DNA from: Heterobilharzia americana
Taxonomy: Eukaryota > Platyhelminthes > Trematoda > Strigeidida > Schistosomatidae
Length of the DNA: 64,000 bases
Assembly: GCA_944470555.2 (NCBI GenBank)
Contig: OX104127.1
Span: 89,366,708-89,430,707 of the forward strand
Reading direction: 5' to 3'
The translations under genes and the position numbers were made by a program. The notes below the pieces were generated by a model, which saw only the letters and a program-made list of their open reading frames with translations, ran no database searches and was not told the DNA's origin. Below, piece by piece: positions 1 through 12,386 of the stretch. Numbering within the stretch: the stretch's first letter is position 1; each line of letters opens with the position of its first letter.

Positions 1-1372
1 CCTAAGTCTTTACAAGAAGTGGCGCAGATTCATGTTCCTGTCCCTGTTCACCTCAAGTAAAATATTATGCCACATCATCCTGGAAAATCTAAACAACTGC
101 GACCGGAACAGGCTGGCTGGCATGCCTCAGGAAGAACAAATCATGTGTGGATCAAATTCAAACGCTGGGCATCAACATTGAATAGAGTATAAAATGGCAG
201 TTAACTCTCTACCTCAACTTCATCCACTTTGAAAAGGCCTTCCACAGCGTCGACCGAGAAGTAATTTGGCAGTTGCTTCAACATTATGGAATACCACAAA
301 CCTCTATCAATATCATTCAACAGATATATATGAAGACGCCACATGCCAAGTGATCCACAATGGAAGGCTCAGTGACTCCTGTGAAGTGAAGACAGGAGTG
401 AGACAAGGTTGTCACCTACTATCACCTATCATCTTCTTGATTGTGGTCGACTGGATCATGCAGCAAACCGTGAAGAGTTAGATGGGCATAGGCTATTTGG
501 TCGATGAAAAGACCCCAGAGGAAGATTTGGATTTCGCCAACGATGATGATGAACGTTTAATTTCCTGTCACAGAAACTCGAAGATCGACAGGCAAAGACC
601 AGCTAGCTGACAGAAGAGGTGAGGCAGCAAAGACGGGACTTGCTTCAGGTGGACATAGAGAAAATAGAGGTGATGAATATACCTAACCAACAACAACAAT
701 GAAAAGCACCATGAACGGGAGAAACCTAAAGGAATTAGCCCCTTTCACCTATCTAGGCAGCACTGTTTCAACTACAGGCGGCACAGACGGGGACGTCAAA
801 GTCAGGATCGGAAAGACAGCAAGACAGGCGTTCATTAGCCTGAAACCAGTGTGGAGATCTGCACTCAGCATGTGGAACAAGATCCTGATTTTCAACACTA
901 ATTCAGTCAAGTCAGTACTTCTATATGGTTTAGAGACTTGGCGGCGCGTTACGAAAAGCATTTTCAACAAACTGCAGACATTCATCAATAACTGCCTACT
1001 TTCGATACTGAAGACCTGATGTGCAAAAGGAATAAGCAACGAGGAACTCACTCTGGCCTGGCAACAAACCAACCAAGAACCCATTGCTCAACAAATGTGC
1101 AGAAGGAAGTGGAGATGGATTGGGAAAACACTGAAATGACCATTCGGGGACATTACGCCCTAGATCAGGCTATCGAGGGGAATCCAAGCGGGAAACGACG
1201 AAATGGGCGTCCGAGGCAAGGGTGACATGGAGGAGATCATGTGAGGAAGAAATGAAAGCTTCTGGGCTGTCATGGAGCCAGGTTGTAAAGAATGTAGGGA
1301 AAAGAGTGAAATGGAGACGTGGTAATGAATCCATAGGTTCTACTAGCAACCCAAGGGACAAATAATAATATT
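1..1372 (+). mobile_element. LINE family A (RTE-type) fragment, RT to 3' end, decayed
   Basis: This is a 5'-truncated (or window-truncated) non-LTR retrotransposon. Translation of 200-480 shows the reverse-transcriptase block with a [17 protein letters not shown] stretch (268-300) and GVRQG (about 397-411). The later conserved block with a YLGS motif and RQAF lies at about 750-840, then SVLLYG (about 905-935), and the C-terminal block around 1020-1225 has a KRRNGRPR stretch. The reading frame is broken by several stops and frameshifts, so the copy is dead. The 3' end is the family-typical 'aacccaagggacaaataataat' region near 1350-1372, with a short TAA-rich tail as expected for RTE elements. 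Further copies of the same family occur in this window on both strands. The subfamily name (SR2/Perere-like) is not assigned because no library could be searched. Confidence 0.85.
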
Positions 1373-1379
1373 TCCGGTC

Positions 1380-4300
1380 TGAATAGGTAAAATCAAGGAC
1401 CACTGGAAACCTTTTGATTATGATCAAGTACCACGGCACAAAAAGTACTGAACAATAATTAACTTGAATTCCATTGCTGGCCACTATCGAATTCACGAAA
1501 TCAACAGTCAATCGTATACAGTATTGATTATCAGAAGATTAGAAATGTAATTCAGATAAATATATAACAGTCATTCTTTTACCGTTCACATTTAAAACTG
1601 TACGAACAGTGTCTAGGCTACATGCAGCTAATTAAGTGGAAAAATAATAAAAACAATAACAATAATGATGATAATAATAATAATGCAGTGAACCTATAGA
1701 CCAGTGCAAATATTATTTAACTATGCATAACACGAAGGAATTTATCCATGCAGTAAAGATAAACAGTCATGTATATCTGTGCATTTTTTTAATAAAAAAA
1801 CAATATCTCTACAGAAACATCGTTCAATTAAAGTGGTACAAGTTTTCCAATATTTGATATAAAGAATAAAGGGAACTTGAGTATACTGTTGAACAATATG
1901 AGTATCTGGAAACAAATCATACTAAACTGTTTATTTTGCTAGTTAGATTTTAGTGACCTAGACAGAGGAGATTCATTTTCTCTCAAAATAACCGATACTG
2001 AATACACGGGGACAATCGAATTTGACCAGCTGAAATAATTTTATGCATGTTTAGTAAGAAGACTGATCAATTTGCGAATCTTTTGACAACCAGTCACATG
2101 TTGGTATCTTCCACAGCAAAATAGTTTGATAATTGAAAAAGAACTCAATTGTATAGAATTTTACAAGTGTAAACGTGTAAACAGTTTTCAAACCAGTTAC
2201 TTTTGAGCTTGTTTATCCAATGAGTGTGATAATCTCTATATCGGAATTGGCCCTGGGATAACTTTTTTTCAGTTTAACAATAGTGGTTGAACAAAGGCAT
2301 GGTAAGATTATTAGGATAAATGTCCTAAAGGTAGTTTATCTGAATATGTCTGTGAATGCAGTCATCCCGTTTCGGATTAATTTACAAGGTTACCATGTAC
2401 AGTAAATTGTCATCAAAATTTCACCTAGAAAATAAAACTATTCTCATCTGTCATATGTATATAGTAGATGAATAAAGTGGAATTATGCTCTACCAGTCAG
2501 GTCCAGGCATAACACAGTAGTTTTCGAAGGAAGTGATTCACTGAAAACTGATACCTTACATGTTTGTAGTCCATTCTTCTTTCAGACGCTAAAGCACCAT
2601 AAGCCCTCACACACTAGATGCAATTCATTCCAAAATGAATAAAACGACACGTGTTCACTTTTCTACATTATTGTTATTATCTATTTTTTTAGTGGTAAAA
2701 ATCTACCATTGCCTGCAGTTGTTTCTGTGTAAACAATGTTAATTAAATATCATAATGTTTGGTTTGAAGCATATTTTTTAAAAATATGAATCATTTTGAC
2801 AAGACATTTTCGATTCCTGACCGACTTTTCTTCATCATACTTTGGAGGACAACAATAAAACACCTTGTCATTTAAATAGTTCACATAGGTTTTACTGGTA
2901 GAACAGAAACACTATGCTATTCAATACGCTGGGAAGGGTTTAGATCAAAACTTAAAACAATTTGAATACTACAGAAACACTATTTGCTGCTTTATGCTAT
3001 CTATTTCAAAATGGGATTTAATGCTTGTAAGGCTGGTCAAAACTCTTTGTCCCCGACTTGAAGAACTTGGTTTTCCTAGGTAACCAAGACAGTAAGATTT
3101 TAAATAATACGTTACGAACATCGGTGGAATTCCTGTTTGCATTAAACAGGTAAGTCCATCATATAACAGGCGAAGAAGAGAGAGTATCATTCGCATGACT
3201 GAGTAAATACTACAGCTATACTTTTAAAATTTCGTAAAGTATACTCAGCTGGAAAATATATTAGGGGTACTGAAGAGGAAGCAGTAGAAAGAAAAAATAT
3301 AAAATAAAGATATACCATGACACATGACATCAACAATCTGCCCCATAAAGGAAAGTGTGGAATAAAAGGAAAAAGGCACGAAAGTATGAAACGTCCATGA
3401 GAAATGCACACATACTAACACCGTATGACCTCAAGCAGAAAACAGTTGGCAGTTGCACTATTTGCTGCATGGTATACGCAGCCTGTAGAGTTCAGCACCA
3501 AAGACTATAGTGTCACAGCGTATATAAACAAAATGCTTTTCATTTCTGTTCGGATTGAGGACGGTAATACTACCATGCTTAGATCGTAAGTTGAATAAAT
3601 CACAACTGAAAACAGGTACATTAGTAAGAAACAGTTAACAAGAAACTATCTGTACACCAACTAAGCAAAGACCCTTAATATCCATGCTAACAGAGCCCTT
3701 ATAAAGTTTGTGCGAAAATGTGTTATCAATTCATGTTACTGATGCGAGGTAATGCTACATAAAAATTTTTCGGAATGTCGCTGAAGATTGGATACTAATC
3801 GTGTTATGCTTCATAGATGAAGATGTATGGGATGCATAAGATGACTTAAAAGCGGTTCATAATTTGAAAACTGTGATAAGTATAAAAGCAGCTATAGTCT
3901 GTGTAAACTTCAAGACATTATCTATGGCTTTGATATGATGTGTTAACAGGTTTATATGCCTCTTTATTCCGTCTGTTAGTCCTGTGGTTAATTACTGCAT
4001 CAGAAAATATATCTAGAAGATGTTAAGTCACTGTTTTTTTAATTGAAAAGGATTTTTCTCAAAATGTTCTTGTCACCAAACAAAAGCACAGTATCCTAAG
4101 AGAGAGTACTAAATAATTTAGACGCTTTATACTCATATCGAAATCCTTCATCCACTCAGTGGTTCTAAATATTAAAAACAAAGACAGTGTAACAAGTATA
4201 TAGACAGACATTGTCTTGAGTAACTAACTTACTCCTTAACCTGCTGAAAATACAGAATACACGAGGCAACATGTCTGACAGTGAATGATGTTATACCAAC

Positions 4301-6440
4301 TTCCCACATTATTTTTACAGGCAGAGAGCTCAACAAGAAACGTAACGATTTTCAACATCGGTTAGTTAATGTATCTGTTTTGTATTAATGAAGTATAAAG
4401 CAACATGAGCAACATGTATTACTTAGAAAAGCCATCTGGAATCGCGCTTTGACTGATGCTTAAATGCTTTACTATGCACCAACCCGTACCTCCAAGTGAA
4501 CTACTAAGGCATGAAAACTGTTGTTATCTGTGTGTAACCGTTCCAAATGTGTGGGAATCATATATTTTCCGAGGTAAATTTATTTTTGCACATACGTAGC
4601 GCAAAATAATCGTTTCAGAGATATTATTTTCACTCTTTTACTAAACCTAAACTCGTAAAATACACGAAAACACTCGTTAACTGTACAGTTGTACTGAAAC
4701 GTATCTTGCGACAACATATCCCCAGCCAATTACTTGTTATATTTGTCTAAGTTTTGAACATTTGCGTTTTGCAAAAGGTACGCTTTGAATTTAAGAGGTT
4801 TTCAACCGTATAAAAATCATGACAGGTAAAATGATGACAGTGCAAAACAGTCTGTTTCATGAAAATTGAGTGCGAAAGTATGGGGGATTAATCAATCATA
4901 CTTCACTCTGAATAACAAAGACATTGGAATCAATAGTGTAAAACAACCGCTGGCACATAAACATAAGTAGTCCTATGAGGAACCTAAAAAGGTTAAAAAT
5001 GAAACCAGTACCATAACCGATGCATACGCATTCCAGAAATGCAGGTGTTGACAAACAAGTAAAAAGCATTAAGAAAAAAGGCAGGCAAGGTTTATTATCT
5101 GCCTAGTAGAACCAAATGTAATTGGTACAAATGTGTCACAGAATCTCATTTAACCTAAACATAGTCCTTTAAATAAACCAGGTCGCGAAGGTAACAGTCA
5201 ACATTTAATTAAAATGAGATAGTTGGGAACAAACGTCGTCTCCCAAATATCATATCTTGCAATGAAGGATGTCCCATTATATTAAAAACTTGGAATCTAG
5301 ATAATAGGCTTGATTAACGCCAATTTTGTGAGCAATTGCAATAATCAGAGACAGCAATATTCCAAAACGTTTTCCTTAATTATAAATCATGTTTATTCTA
5401 CGTAATGTCTATGCATACGGTTTACTTAATTGAAGCTTGAGTTAGATTAGAGATGTGGTCAAATGTGTTTTTGGGTGTGCAAACAGTTTAGTTAGATTTG
5501 CTTAACAAATGACCACTTGTTTCTACGTTTCTAGGATTTATTTGGCAGTTCCAATAAAATCTGTTGCAGAAGCCAGATCTAGCTTTCAACTAGCCTTGCA
5601 TAAGATTTGATGTTAACTTTGAGTCTATTAGCTTGCTTTTGAAGGCCATCTTTGCGTAAATTAAAACAGCACTCAGCATTAATCTGAAATTTTTAACATC
5701 TTCATTAAAACGATGGGTAAGCATCAGGCCACAAGTAAATCGTTCAAACAAAAGTGAATATGCCTATCAGTTGTGAATGCATTAAGACTCATTACATGAC
5801 TCCAGACTATTCTGAGACATCTGCTGCTCTTGTCAGTCCCGTTTAGTTAAAAAAAATTGTAATGGTCTGAGATGGTAAAAGTGCTTCTATAGATAAACCC
5901 TACAATAATCCTTACTCATAAAATGGTCTAAAAATCACAATTTTGGCCGAAAAGGGGAGAATCAGTTTAAATATCTTAGATAATTACCCGCACATTCTAA
6001 CTTTGTGTGAATAATCAGTAGCTTAAAAACGTTCCATAATCTAACATTTATTCTAAAATTTAGGTTAAATACAAAAATAAGTTACTAACTTATGTATGTA
6101 GGAAACGCAACCATGAGCCTTGAAAACAATCACATTTTACGAATACCCTACCACTAGGAGATGGTCATCAATCCAATAAGGTCTGGAAACTCTTTGTAAT
6201 AAAGTTTACATGTTGGGTAATCCGAAGAATAAGCGTGTACTTCAAACGGATAATCATGGGAAGCAGAAAGATGTCTCTAAAAACCAATATCTAAGGGATT
6301 TTAGTGAAATCTAACATATGTTTTGGGACAACCATGATGATCTAACCGCTATTTTCCGCGCATGATTTACGACTAACAGATTTTGAATAGGAAAACATTC
6401 TCTATGATTAGAAAATAAAGTGCCGAACATAAGTCTATGG
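1380..6440. other. AT-rich stretch without recognised gene
   Basis: No repeat family used elsewhere in this window and no protein similarity was recognised here. The region contains many stops in all frames, short poly-A/T runs and a small simple-repeat tract (ATG/ATA-rich, about 1650-1683). Because a probable first coding exon on the - strand begins at 6869 and its donor points leftwards, this stretch may be intron or may hide later small exons of that gene. The short ORFs at 2969-3411 on the - strand have no coding features that I can support. Confidence 0.5.
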
Positions 6441-6479
6441 GTTTTAAATGGAAATATAAACGTAAACAGACAAACTCAC

Positions 6480-6869
6480 ATAGGAATCGGCGCTCACACC
6501 CGAGGAATTATCGAACCCCGTTATTGTAATGGGGGTGCTTAGTTCATCCCTGTTTCCCTGTGAATCCATCGTTGAACTGGGGTGGATAAGAAAGTCAATG
6601 TTCGTCGAAAAGCAGTTAGGATGAAGTATTTTGCTTTGTTCTGGTGAATAGTCCTTGAACGTCAAGCTATAATTAGGTTGCAAGGGAGTGAAATAGTTTT
6701 GCGTGTAGTTTACACCCATCGAACCCACGTTTTCCAAGTTAATGCAAATCAAACCATCTGAATTATTCACTGCAAAAGTGCTATCATTAATCTTGCGCTT
6801 AGAGTGGGATACTAAACCAGCTATCTCTTCCCAAGGACGTTTCTTTGATGAGTTGTCGAGTTCAATCAT
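6480..6869 (-). CDS. Probable first coding exon of an unidentified host gene
   Basis: An ATG at 6869 opens 130 codons that end exactly at a codon boundary before GTGAGT (complement of 6474-6479), a strong splice donor, giving a phase-0 exon. The predicted peptide begins MIELDNSSKKRPWEEIAG and is rich in Ser, Asn and Asp, with a basic patch (SKRKIND) about residue 23. No membrane segment or signal peptide is visible. The composition resembles a disordered N-terminal region of a nuclear or regulatory protein, but no family is recognised. A stop codon overlaps the sequence just upstream of the ATG in the same frame, which supports this start. The remaining exons would lie at lower coordinates or outside the window. 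Confidence 0.5.
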
Positions 6870-6899
6870 TAACAGTATGAAATTAGATAAAAATTAGGT

Positions 6900-9250
6900 A
6901 CACTGAAGACAAATATGTGATAAGCTGTGCATTCTATATGTTTATGAAGGCCAACAGAAATTAATGTTTCTAGAAATACGTCTTGATTACTGGTATACAG
7001 ACAAAAATGATATTTTGATAAGAAATCACTTTTGGCTATTCCTGGCATATCATATCGTGTTGATAGCTTGTCATATTATTTTCGTCAAAATTCGTCTCAG
7101 TGCAATGAAGAATACCAAAGGAAATGAGTCTTCAAACTGAGACTAGATATCGGAATCTCCTTGTTGTGTTTAAAAGAAAAGACCGTCCAAGGTCAAGTCG
7201 CCCTGATAAAACGAAGGGTGATGCAATTGGCAACATTTACTTCACATGCCTAAAGTAATCAACTGATTTTTCAAAAGTGCTCTTTGAAAATAAAGAAGGA
7301 CTTAGATTTCTGGTTGATTGAAATGAAGTAAATACAATGAGTAGCCGGCTGTTAGACTAATAATACTAAGAGACTTGGAAATTTAGCTTCAGCTCAGTTT
7401 CTGAGGTACTATTGGAAAAAATATACATACCCATTGCTTTTAGATAAGCCGTTTCATGATTAAAACAGCACCTGTCTTCTGATTTAATAATTTAATTTGA
7501 AAAAGCAATCCAAACTACTTGATTTTGTTCCTGGCTCTCCTAACATGTAGTCTGAGGTGCTGCAAGCTAGAAAAAACTAAAAAGGGAATAAATCAGACGA
7601 AATTCAATCGCAAGATTTTACCTGTTCCTCTGGCTTCAACTCAAAAGTATGAGGAGTTTCCTACCCGAAACTACACTTTATGTGAAAATACCTTGTACAT
7701 TTCAGGTGGTTTATGCATGTATTTTCTTCAACCCCCTTCTGACATGTGTGAATGACCACTCAACCATGTCTCATAACCCTCACCAGGTTGCTCAAAGGAT
7801 GGTAAGGCGATTTTCAGTAATGCGGCTGCAAGCCACTACTTCGTTGCTCTCTTCGGATACTTACAGTACGAGTCCAAGTGGGGACACCGAGTTGGCTCTT
7901 AGGGGGGAAACCAAATATTTGTAGGATCGTACCGAAGAACGACATGTGGCGGTCGATGGGCAAAGCACTGTGAACAAGTGGCGCCACACAGCATAACAAG
8001 GTGCTCAAAAAGATGGGCATGTGGCTATGTGTGTTAAGACAAAATCGTTTGTTAGAGCTATGATGGCGTGTGCTAGCGTTAAAATTCATCAAACTACGGT
8101 CAATTGATCGTGGAGATTGTCCCGCCACCATGAGTTTTAACTTTGCAACTCATACTAAAATCAGGGTCAGTACGTTCGGGCGCTGAATGGGGAAGAATGC
8201 TGACTACCTCAGGCGTGTCCTCACGTTGCGTATGTCCACACAAGTGGCCGTACGAAAAAGCAAACTTGTTGGGTTTAAACAAAAGGGTTCACACATCAAT
8301 AAGGTCCCCCAAAATGACACCGAACATTTCATTCGTTGGGCAAAAGAAATCGCCTCACGTTTTTCAAAGTTGGCTTAGTCGTCCTTGTGTAGGAAAGGTT
8401 ATGATGATCCTGTAATCTAGCATCGAAAAAGCTGTTTTGTGGCGATTTCGAGAGACCCATAATAGGTGGTCTATCTTCATTCTTTGTCTTCTGACAGCAA
8501 AGAAATTTTGGATGTACGGAGATGGGTGACCAACAACTGTGAAACCTTCTGGCACAAGTCACCATGTCACGCGCGAAATGGCGGGCCTTCATGAGAATGT
8601 GAAACCCAACGGATATCACTAACTACTAAATCACTTGAAGGTATCCCGACCAACAATGGACTGGATGGTTTGAAAAAACTTGGGCAAAGAGTTAATATGA
8701 TTTACTGTATAGGGCGTATTTTCACTTGTTTAATCCCAGTGTAGTAATATCCTGATGCTGTTTTCTCTTTAGGAGGGGTTGTTGAAAAAGATTCCCCACG
8801 AGACGACGTCCTGGGCCTTGTCCTGAGATCTCCCGGTGCGAACGATATAGGTTCACTGCTGGATTAAAAACGGAAAAATTTCATCGGCAACCCTCAAACG
8901 CTTGGCTTTTTGGTCGCGCGCCACCACTGCTAATCCAACGTTTTCCTCAGACGCGGCAGCGAGTATTGACCTCCCGTGATGTGAGTAACGACAAATTGTC
9001 ACCCAGCAGCAAAAACTCTTTCAGCACTCAAATCAGATCAGGCTACTGTCAACCCCAAGCATCGTAACACTGTAATCGACTTTCATGTCTCTTGGTAGAC
9101 ACTGCTACATCGTCTTGAATTTCTTCCATCTCTGCGGCTCTCGATAACGACTCAGGATGTCGCGCCCTGATATTTGACTCCAACTTCATCTGACATTTCA
9201 GATCCACTATCCCCTGTTTATTACTCTCAACACCGCTGGTCCACCTGCGC
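6900..9250. other. Unassigned region, GC-richer from about 7740
   Basis: 6900-7740 is AT-rich and could hold the 5' flank of the - strand exon at 6480-6869, but no promoter motif is convincing. From about 7740 to 9250 the base composition becomes visibly richer in G and C and looks more like the neighbouring LTR-element DNA. Open frames of 60-105 codons exist on both strands (for example the complement of 7814-8131 and of 8329-8619). None shows a recognisable gag, protease, RT, integrase or transposase motif. It may be an old, unrecognised element. Confidence 0.35.
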
Positions 9251-9282
9251 CAGACAGTGTAAATATCAGGAGCTAACGCGAG

Positions 9283-9373
9283 GTATGTATCAGGATTCTG
9301 TACTGGTCAACCTACGGGCAAAAGTCTTTAACCCATACAACCTAGCAAAACGTTCAGTTGTGAGTTGTTAAAT
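9283..9373 (-). repeat. Fragment of an older LTR-like sequence (low-coordinate copy)
   Basis: This 91-bp stretch (from gtatgtatcagg to gttgttaaat) recurs with only scattered substitutions at 18134-18224 in the same orientation. The sequence that follows the second copy (caacacaatactatgaaat, from about 18229) resembles the sequence just right of the nested element (caacacagcactgtgaaat, 12358-12376). The simplest reading is that 9283-9373 plus 12354-12386 is one copy of a terminal repeat split by the 9.4-12.35 kb insertion, and 18134-18257 is its partner. This is an inference. No TG/CA termini were fixed for this older repeat. Confidence 0.45.
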
Positions 9374-9386
9374 AAATTTCAGGACT

Positions 9387-9721
9387 TGTCCTGGTGCGAA
9401 CTTCACGGACGCAAAGATCAATCACTAATTATTCGGGCTTGTTATATACCCACGGGTACGAGACCAAGGAAGAACACGATAGCGTAGTCGGATGGAATAG
9501 TATATTTGGATGGTTGTGCTAAGACACCGATGCTTTCCAACTAACTGGCTAGAGAGTCAGCTACGAGCAGTGCAATGTAACACGACAGTGTGCCAAATGG
9601 TGAGGATGCCTGACCGGGTGCCTTCAGCTTAGCCAGTCCAGTTAAACTACCAAGGTTGGCATCAATGTCGAAAGTCGTCAAACCCTAGGCTATTGATTTT
9701 GGGGAAGTGTGTGACGCTACA
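9387..9721 (-). repeat. 3' LTR of the deleted Gypsy-type element
   Basis: This direct repeat matches 12019-12353 almost base for base over 335 bp. On the - strand it begins TGTAGCGTCACAC and ends AGGACA, giving TG...CA termini. The - strand sequence just before it (complement of 9722-9737) is the purine-rich run AGGGGGGAGTGATC, a plausible polypurine tract. That fixes this copy as the downstream LTR. Confidence 0.8.
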
Positions 9722-9737
9722 GATCACTCCCCCCTAG
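9722..9737 (-). other. Candidate polypurine tract
   Basis: On the - strand the sequence TAGGGGGGAGTGATC lies directly against the TG end of the 3' LTR. Position and composition fit the plus-strand primer of LTR retrotransposons. The two terminal pyrimidines make it imperfect. Confidence 0.55.
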
Positions 9738-10220
9738 TAGGTTCGTGAGGACCCTAAGACGATACCAGCCGGAAGTATAAACCCGGTGGTTTCTCCACTG
9801 GTAAAACTCTTCCGATGGGCTCACTGCGTGAAGTGGCCTCTGGTTGTCTGAACTTATTCTAGGGTGTCGTGGCAATTAAAAAATGAAATACAGTAAATCG
9901 AATTGGACGTCAATCGCAGTCCTCAGTTTCCTTTGACGTTCCGTCCAGTGCTCGCTGCACCTGGAGCATAAATAAAAGTCTTTAACACCATGAAAATGTG
10001 CCGTAAAAATAGGAATTATGTTCATATGAATATATCGAGAAAAAAATTTACGCTTATTTTCACCGTTTTTTTAAAAAACGCTTCATCACACGTGACAAAA
10101 ATTAATATAAAAAAGGCGAAATGTACGAGGAGTTTCGCATTGCTACTAAATGAGAAAAGTAGTGCCCAAAAAAATTTTGAAATAAAAATAAATGTGGCTG
10201 GCACATCTTATTTCACACCA

Positions 10221-11060
10221 CTAAGTCGAATACGACTTCAAACACTCCGGGAGCCTGACGGTTCGACCTGATAGTTGTTGTAACTGTGCATTACCAGGCA
10301 CATCGTAAAGAATTTCGATAATTGAGCTATCCGCCGGTGTTGTTTTAGCGTTAAGCCTTCGATAACAGCCGGTTGGACCCCAGTCGTTGCTATCCTTTTT
10401 GGGAACAGTGTGCAGTGGTGATGCCCAAGGACCGTTTGGCGGTTTGATTAGGTCCAGTTCGAGCATGTGGTTGAATGCACTCTTCGCCTTCTTGGGCTTA
10501 TCGGGGGCTAGACGGCGCGCTTCGGATGCCACAGGTGGACCTATAGTTGTGATGTGATGCATAACATTGTTGGTTATGCACGGAAGAGTATGCTTCGGCT
10601 GTTGCAACTCTGGATATTTCTCCAAAACTGCCTGGTAGGACGCATCACCTGACTGTTTAGTTCTAACGAGGGCTAAACTCGGTCCTACACAGGTGGTGCC
10701 ACCAATAGATAACTTTGTGTTGTTATCTGTCAGACGTCGACGGTGAGCATCTACGAGTAGATCGTAATGGTTTAGCAAATCTATGCCAATGATAGGCATA
10801 GAAACGTCAGCAGGGAGGAACATCCAGTGGATGTGTTTACGTGAACCTAAGTCGAGGTAGGCGCACTGTCTCTCGAATGTCGCGATTGCCTTGCCGTTGG
10901 CTGCTTGAAGATTGAAGGATGGGTCAAGATGACGCTCCTTTGTCGTTGCTGGAAGAACGCTAACTTCTGCGTCGGTGTCGACGAGGTAGCGGACTTTCGT
11001 TTTAATGTCGGTGACGTGGAGCAAACGGCTGTTTCTGCCGACTACGGTTGCCGTGAACAC
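10221..11060 (-). pseudogene. pol: Protease and RT start of the deleted Gypsy-type element
   Basis: This open frame has no ATG start at 11060; it continues upstream in frame and is separated from gag by frameshifts. Near residues 20-35 it carries the aspartic-protease active-site region, but the usual DTGAE reads DTDAE, so the flap-side Gly of the triad is replaced and the enzyme is probably inactive. A second protease landmark (PIIGIDLL) follows at about residue 90. The last third enters the reverse-transcriptase N-terminus with a YRRLNA block, then ends in unrelated AT-rich DNA. Catalytic RT motifs are absent because the body of RT has been deleted. Confidence 0.75.
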
Positions 11061-11085
11061 GTGCCGGCATGACCGTTTCCCGAGT

Positions 11086-11880
11086 TTATGTCCTTCTTAA
11101 AACGGCATGGTTTCCGACATTTTCTGGCTTCATCCCGTAAGTTTTATGAAACCAGCACCATTCAGGGTTTTCCACCCTGCTGGGTTTAGTTTTAGGGCTA
11201 CCACGTGACTTGCTGCGATGCACCAAGGTGCGTTTCTGTGAAGTGCTACTTGAGCTACGACTTCGAGATCGTAGCAACTGTTTCACAGAGTTGCACGGCT
11301 TTGTCACCTCTGAATCCTGGCGCTCTGGTTTGTGACAGATAGAATATACATTGGAGACGGGTCTGCTAGAAATCTCCAGTATTTTATCTGCTGAGGCTGC
11401 GAGGTCATTGAGTGGGACTGACCGCAGTGTCGCCAACACGGTCTGCACCGGCTGTGGTAGTTTTGAGAGAAATAGTTTTCGGAAAAGGCCATCGTCGAAT
11501 GTTCGTGAGCCGATAACTTCTCTCATGTGTGTTAGGACTTCAGTAGCTGAGTGGCTGCCTAGCTCGATGTTACGAAGTAATTCGTCCAGGCGCTGGCGAT
11601 CTGTGAGGTCGCTTTTCTTCAAGAGTGCGACCTTGGGAAGTGCGTAAGGGTCACTTACTCCAGGAGTAAGCATGTGTGCCATAGCATGTTTGTTTAATTC
11701 CCGCGGTAGTGAACGTATGACAGCAAGAAATCGAGAATGAGGATCTGAGGCGCCCTGTCCTCGAAAATCCGCCTCGGCATGCAGAAGCCATGTTTCCGCA
11801 TTGTCTGGCCAATATGGCACGAGTTGGATTGTCTTCGTAGTCGGCTTAATGCGGATAAGCTTGGGAGTGTGGCCGGACAT
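11086..11880 (-). pseudogene. gag: gag of the deleted Gypsy-type element
   Basis: A 264-codon open frame starts with ATG at 11880, about 120 bp inside the tRNA-Trp-like primer site. The first 180 residues look like the helical capsid-type region of Gypsy gag. It is followed by an Arg/Ser-rich basic stretch (about residues 205-235) and by a C-terminal WCWFHKTYG block that, in this family, begins a Cys/His-type zinc knuckle. The frame is lost inside that block: the remaining Cys residues (R-K-C-R-K-P-C) are readable only in another frame at about 11100-11125. Gag is therefore complete through its capsid part but not joined to protease in this copy. Confidence 0.75.
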
Positions 11881-11989
11881 GAGAAAGTACAGTAAATGGA
11901 TATATAAATGTTATCTAAATGAAAACAATATGTAAATACAAAATGGAACGGGCTCATCAATTCAATACCTGTTATCGGTCGGGAAATGT

Positions 11990-12009
11990 AATTACGTCGG
12001 GCTCACCGA
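11990..12009 (-). other. Primer-binding site, tRNA-Trp-like
   Basis: On the + strand taattacgtcgggctcaccg resembles the 3' end of eukaryotic tRNA-Trp (AAATCACGTCGGGGTCACCA) at 17 of 20 positions by eye. It lies 9-10 bp inside the 5' LTR, as expected for a - strand element primed by this tRNA. Confidence 0.65.
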
Positions 12010-12018
12010 TTTAAGAAT

Positions 12019-12353
12019 CGTCCTGGTGCCAACTTCACAGACGCAAAGACCAATCACTAATTATTCGGGCTTGTTATATACCCACGGGTACGAGACCAAG
12101 GAAGAACACGATAGCGTAGTCGGATGGAATAGTATATTTGGATGGTTGTGCTAAGACACCGATGCTTTCCAACTAACTGGCTAGAGAGTCAGCTACGAGC
12201 AGTGCAATGTAACACGACAGTGTGCCAAATGGTGAGGATGCCTGACCGGGTGCCTTCAGCTTAGCCAGTCCAGTTAAACTACCAAGGTTGGCATCAATGT
12301 CGAAAGTCGTCAAACCCTAGGCTATTGATTTTGGGGAAGTGTGTGACGCTGCG
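12019..12353 (-). repeat. 5' LTR of the deleted Gypsy-type element
   Basis: This is the second copy of the 335-bp direct repeat at 9387-9721. The core is identical. The few differences are in the first 40 bp and in the last 3 bp, where CA is replaced by CG on the + strand. It lies next to the primer-binding site and so is the upstream LTR on the - strand. Confidence 0.8.
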
Positions 12354-12386
12354 ACATCAACACAGCACTGTGAAATAAATGCTGCA

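Larger units (their letters stand above)
9387..12353 (-). mobile_element. Internally deleted Gypsy-type LTR retrotransposon
   Basis: Two 335-bp direct repeats (9387-9721 and 12019-12353) bound an interior read on the - strand. The order along that strand is 5' LTR (12353 to 12019), a primer-binding site like tRNA-Trp (about 12009-11990), gag, protease and the start of reverse transcriptase, then a jump to about 500 bp of non-coding DNA and the 3' LTR. Most of RT, all RNaseH and the integrase are missing, so it could only have moved with help from another copy. The LTR copies differ at about six positions, all near their ends, which suggests a recent insertion or gene conversion. No clear target-site duplication is seen. 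The LTRs may extend a further 10-13 bp at the low-coordinate side. Confidence 0.8.

Noticed and set aside
7519..8619. Overlapping frames of 60-105 codons on both strands as genes
   Set aside because: They overlap each other on both strands and show no conserved motif; more likely an old element in GC-richer DNA.
9990..10271. 93-codon + strand frame as a gene
   Set aside because: It is a Lys/Asn-rich product of AT-rich DNA inside the deleted LTR element and partly opposite RT sequence; no motif.
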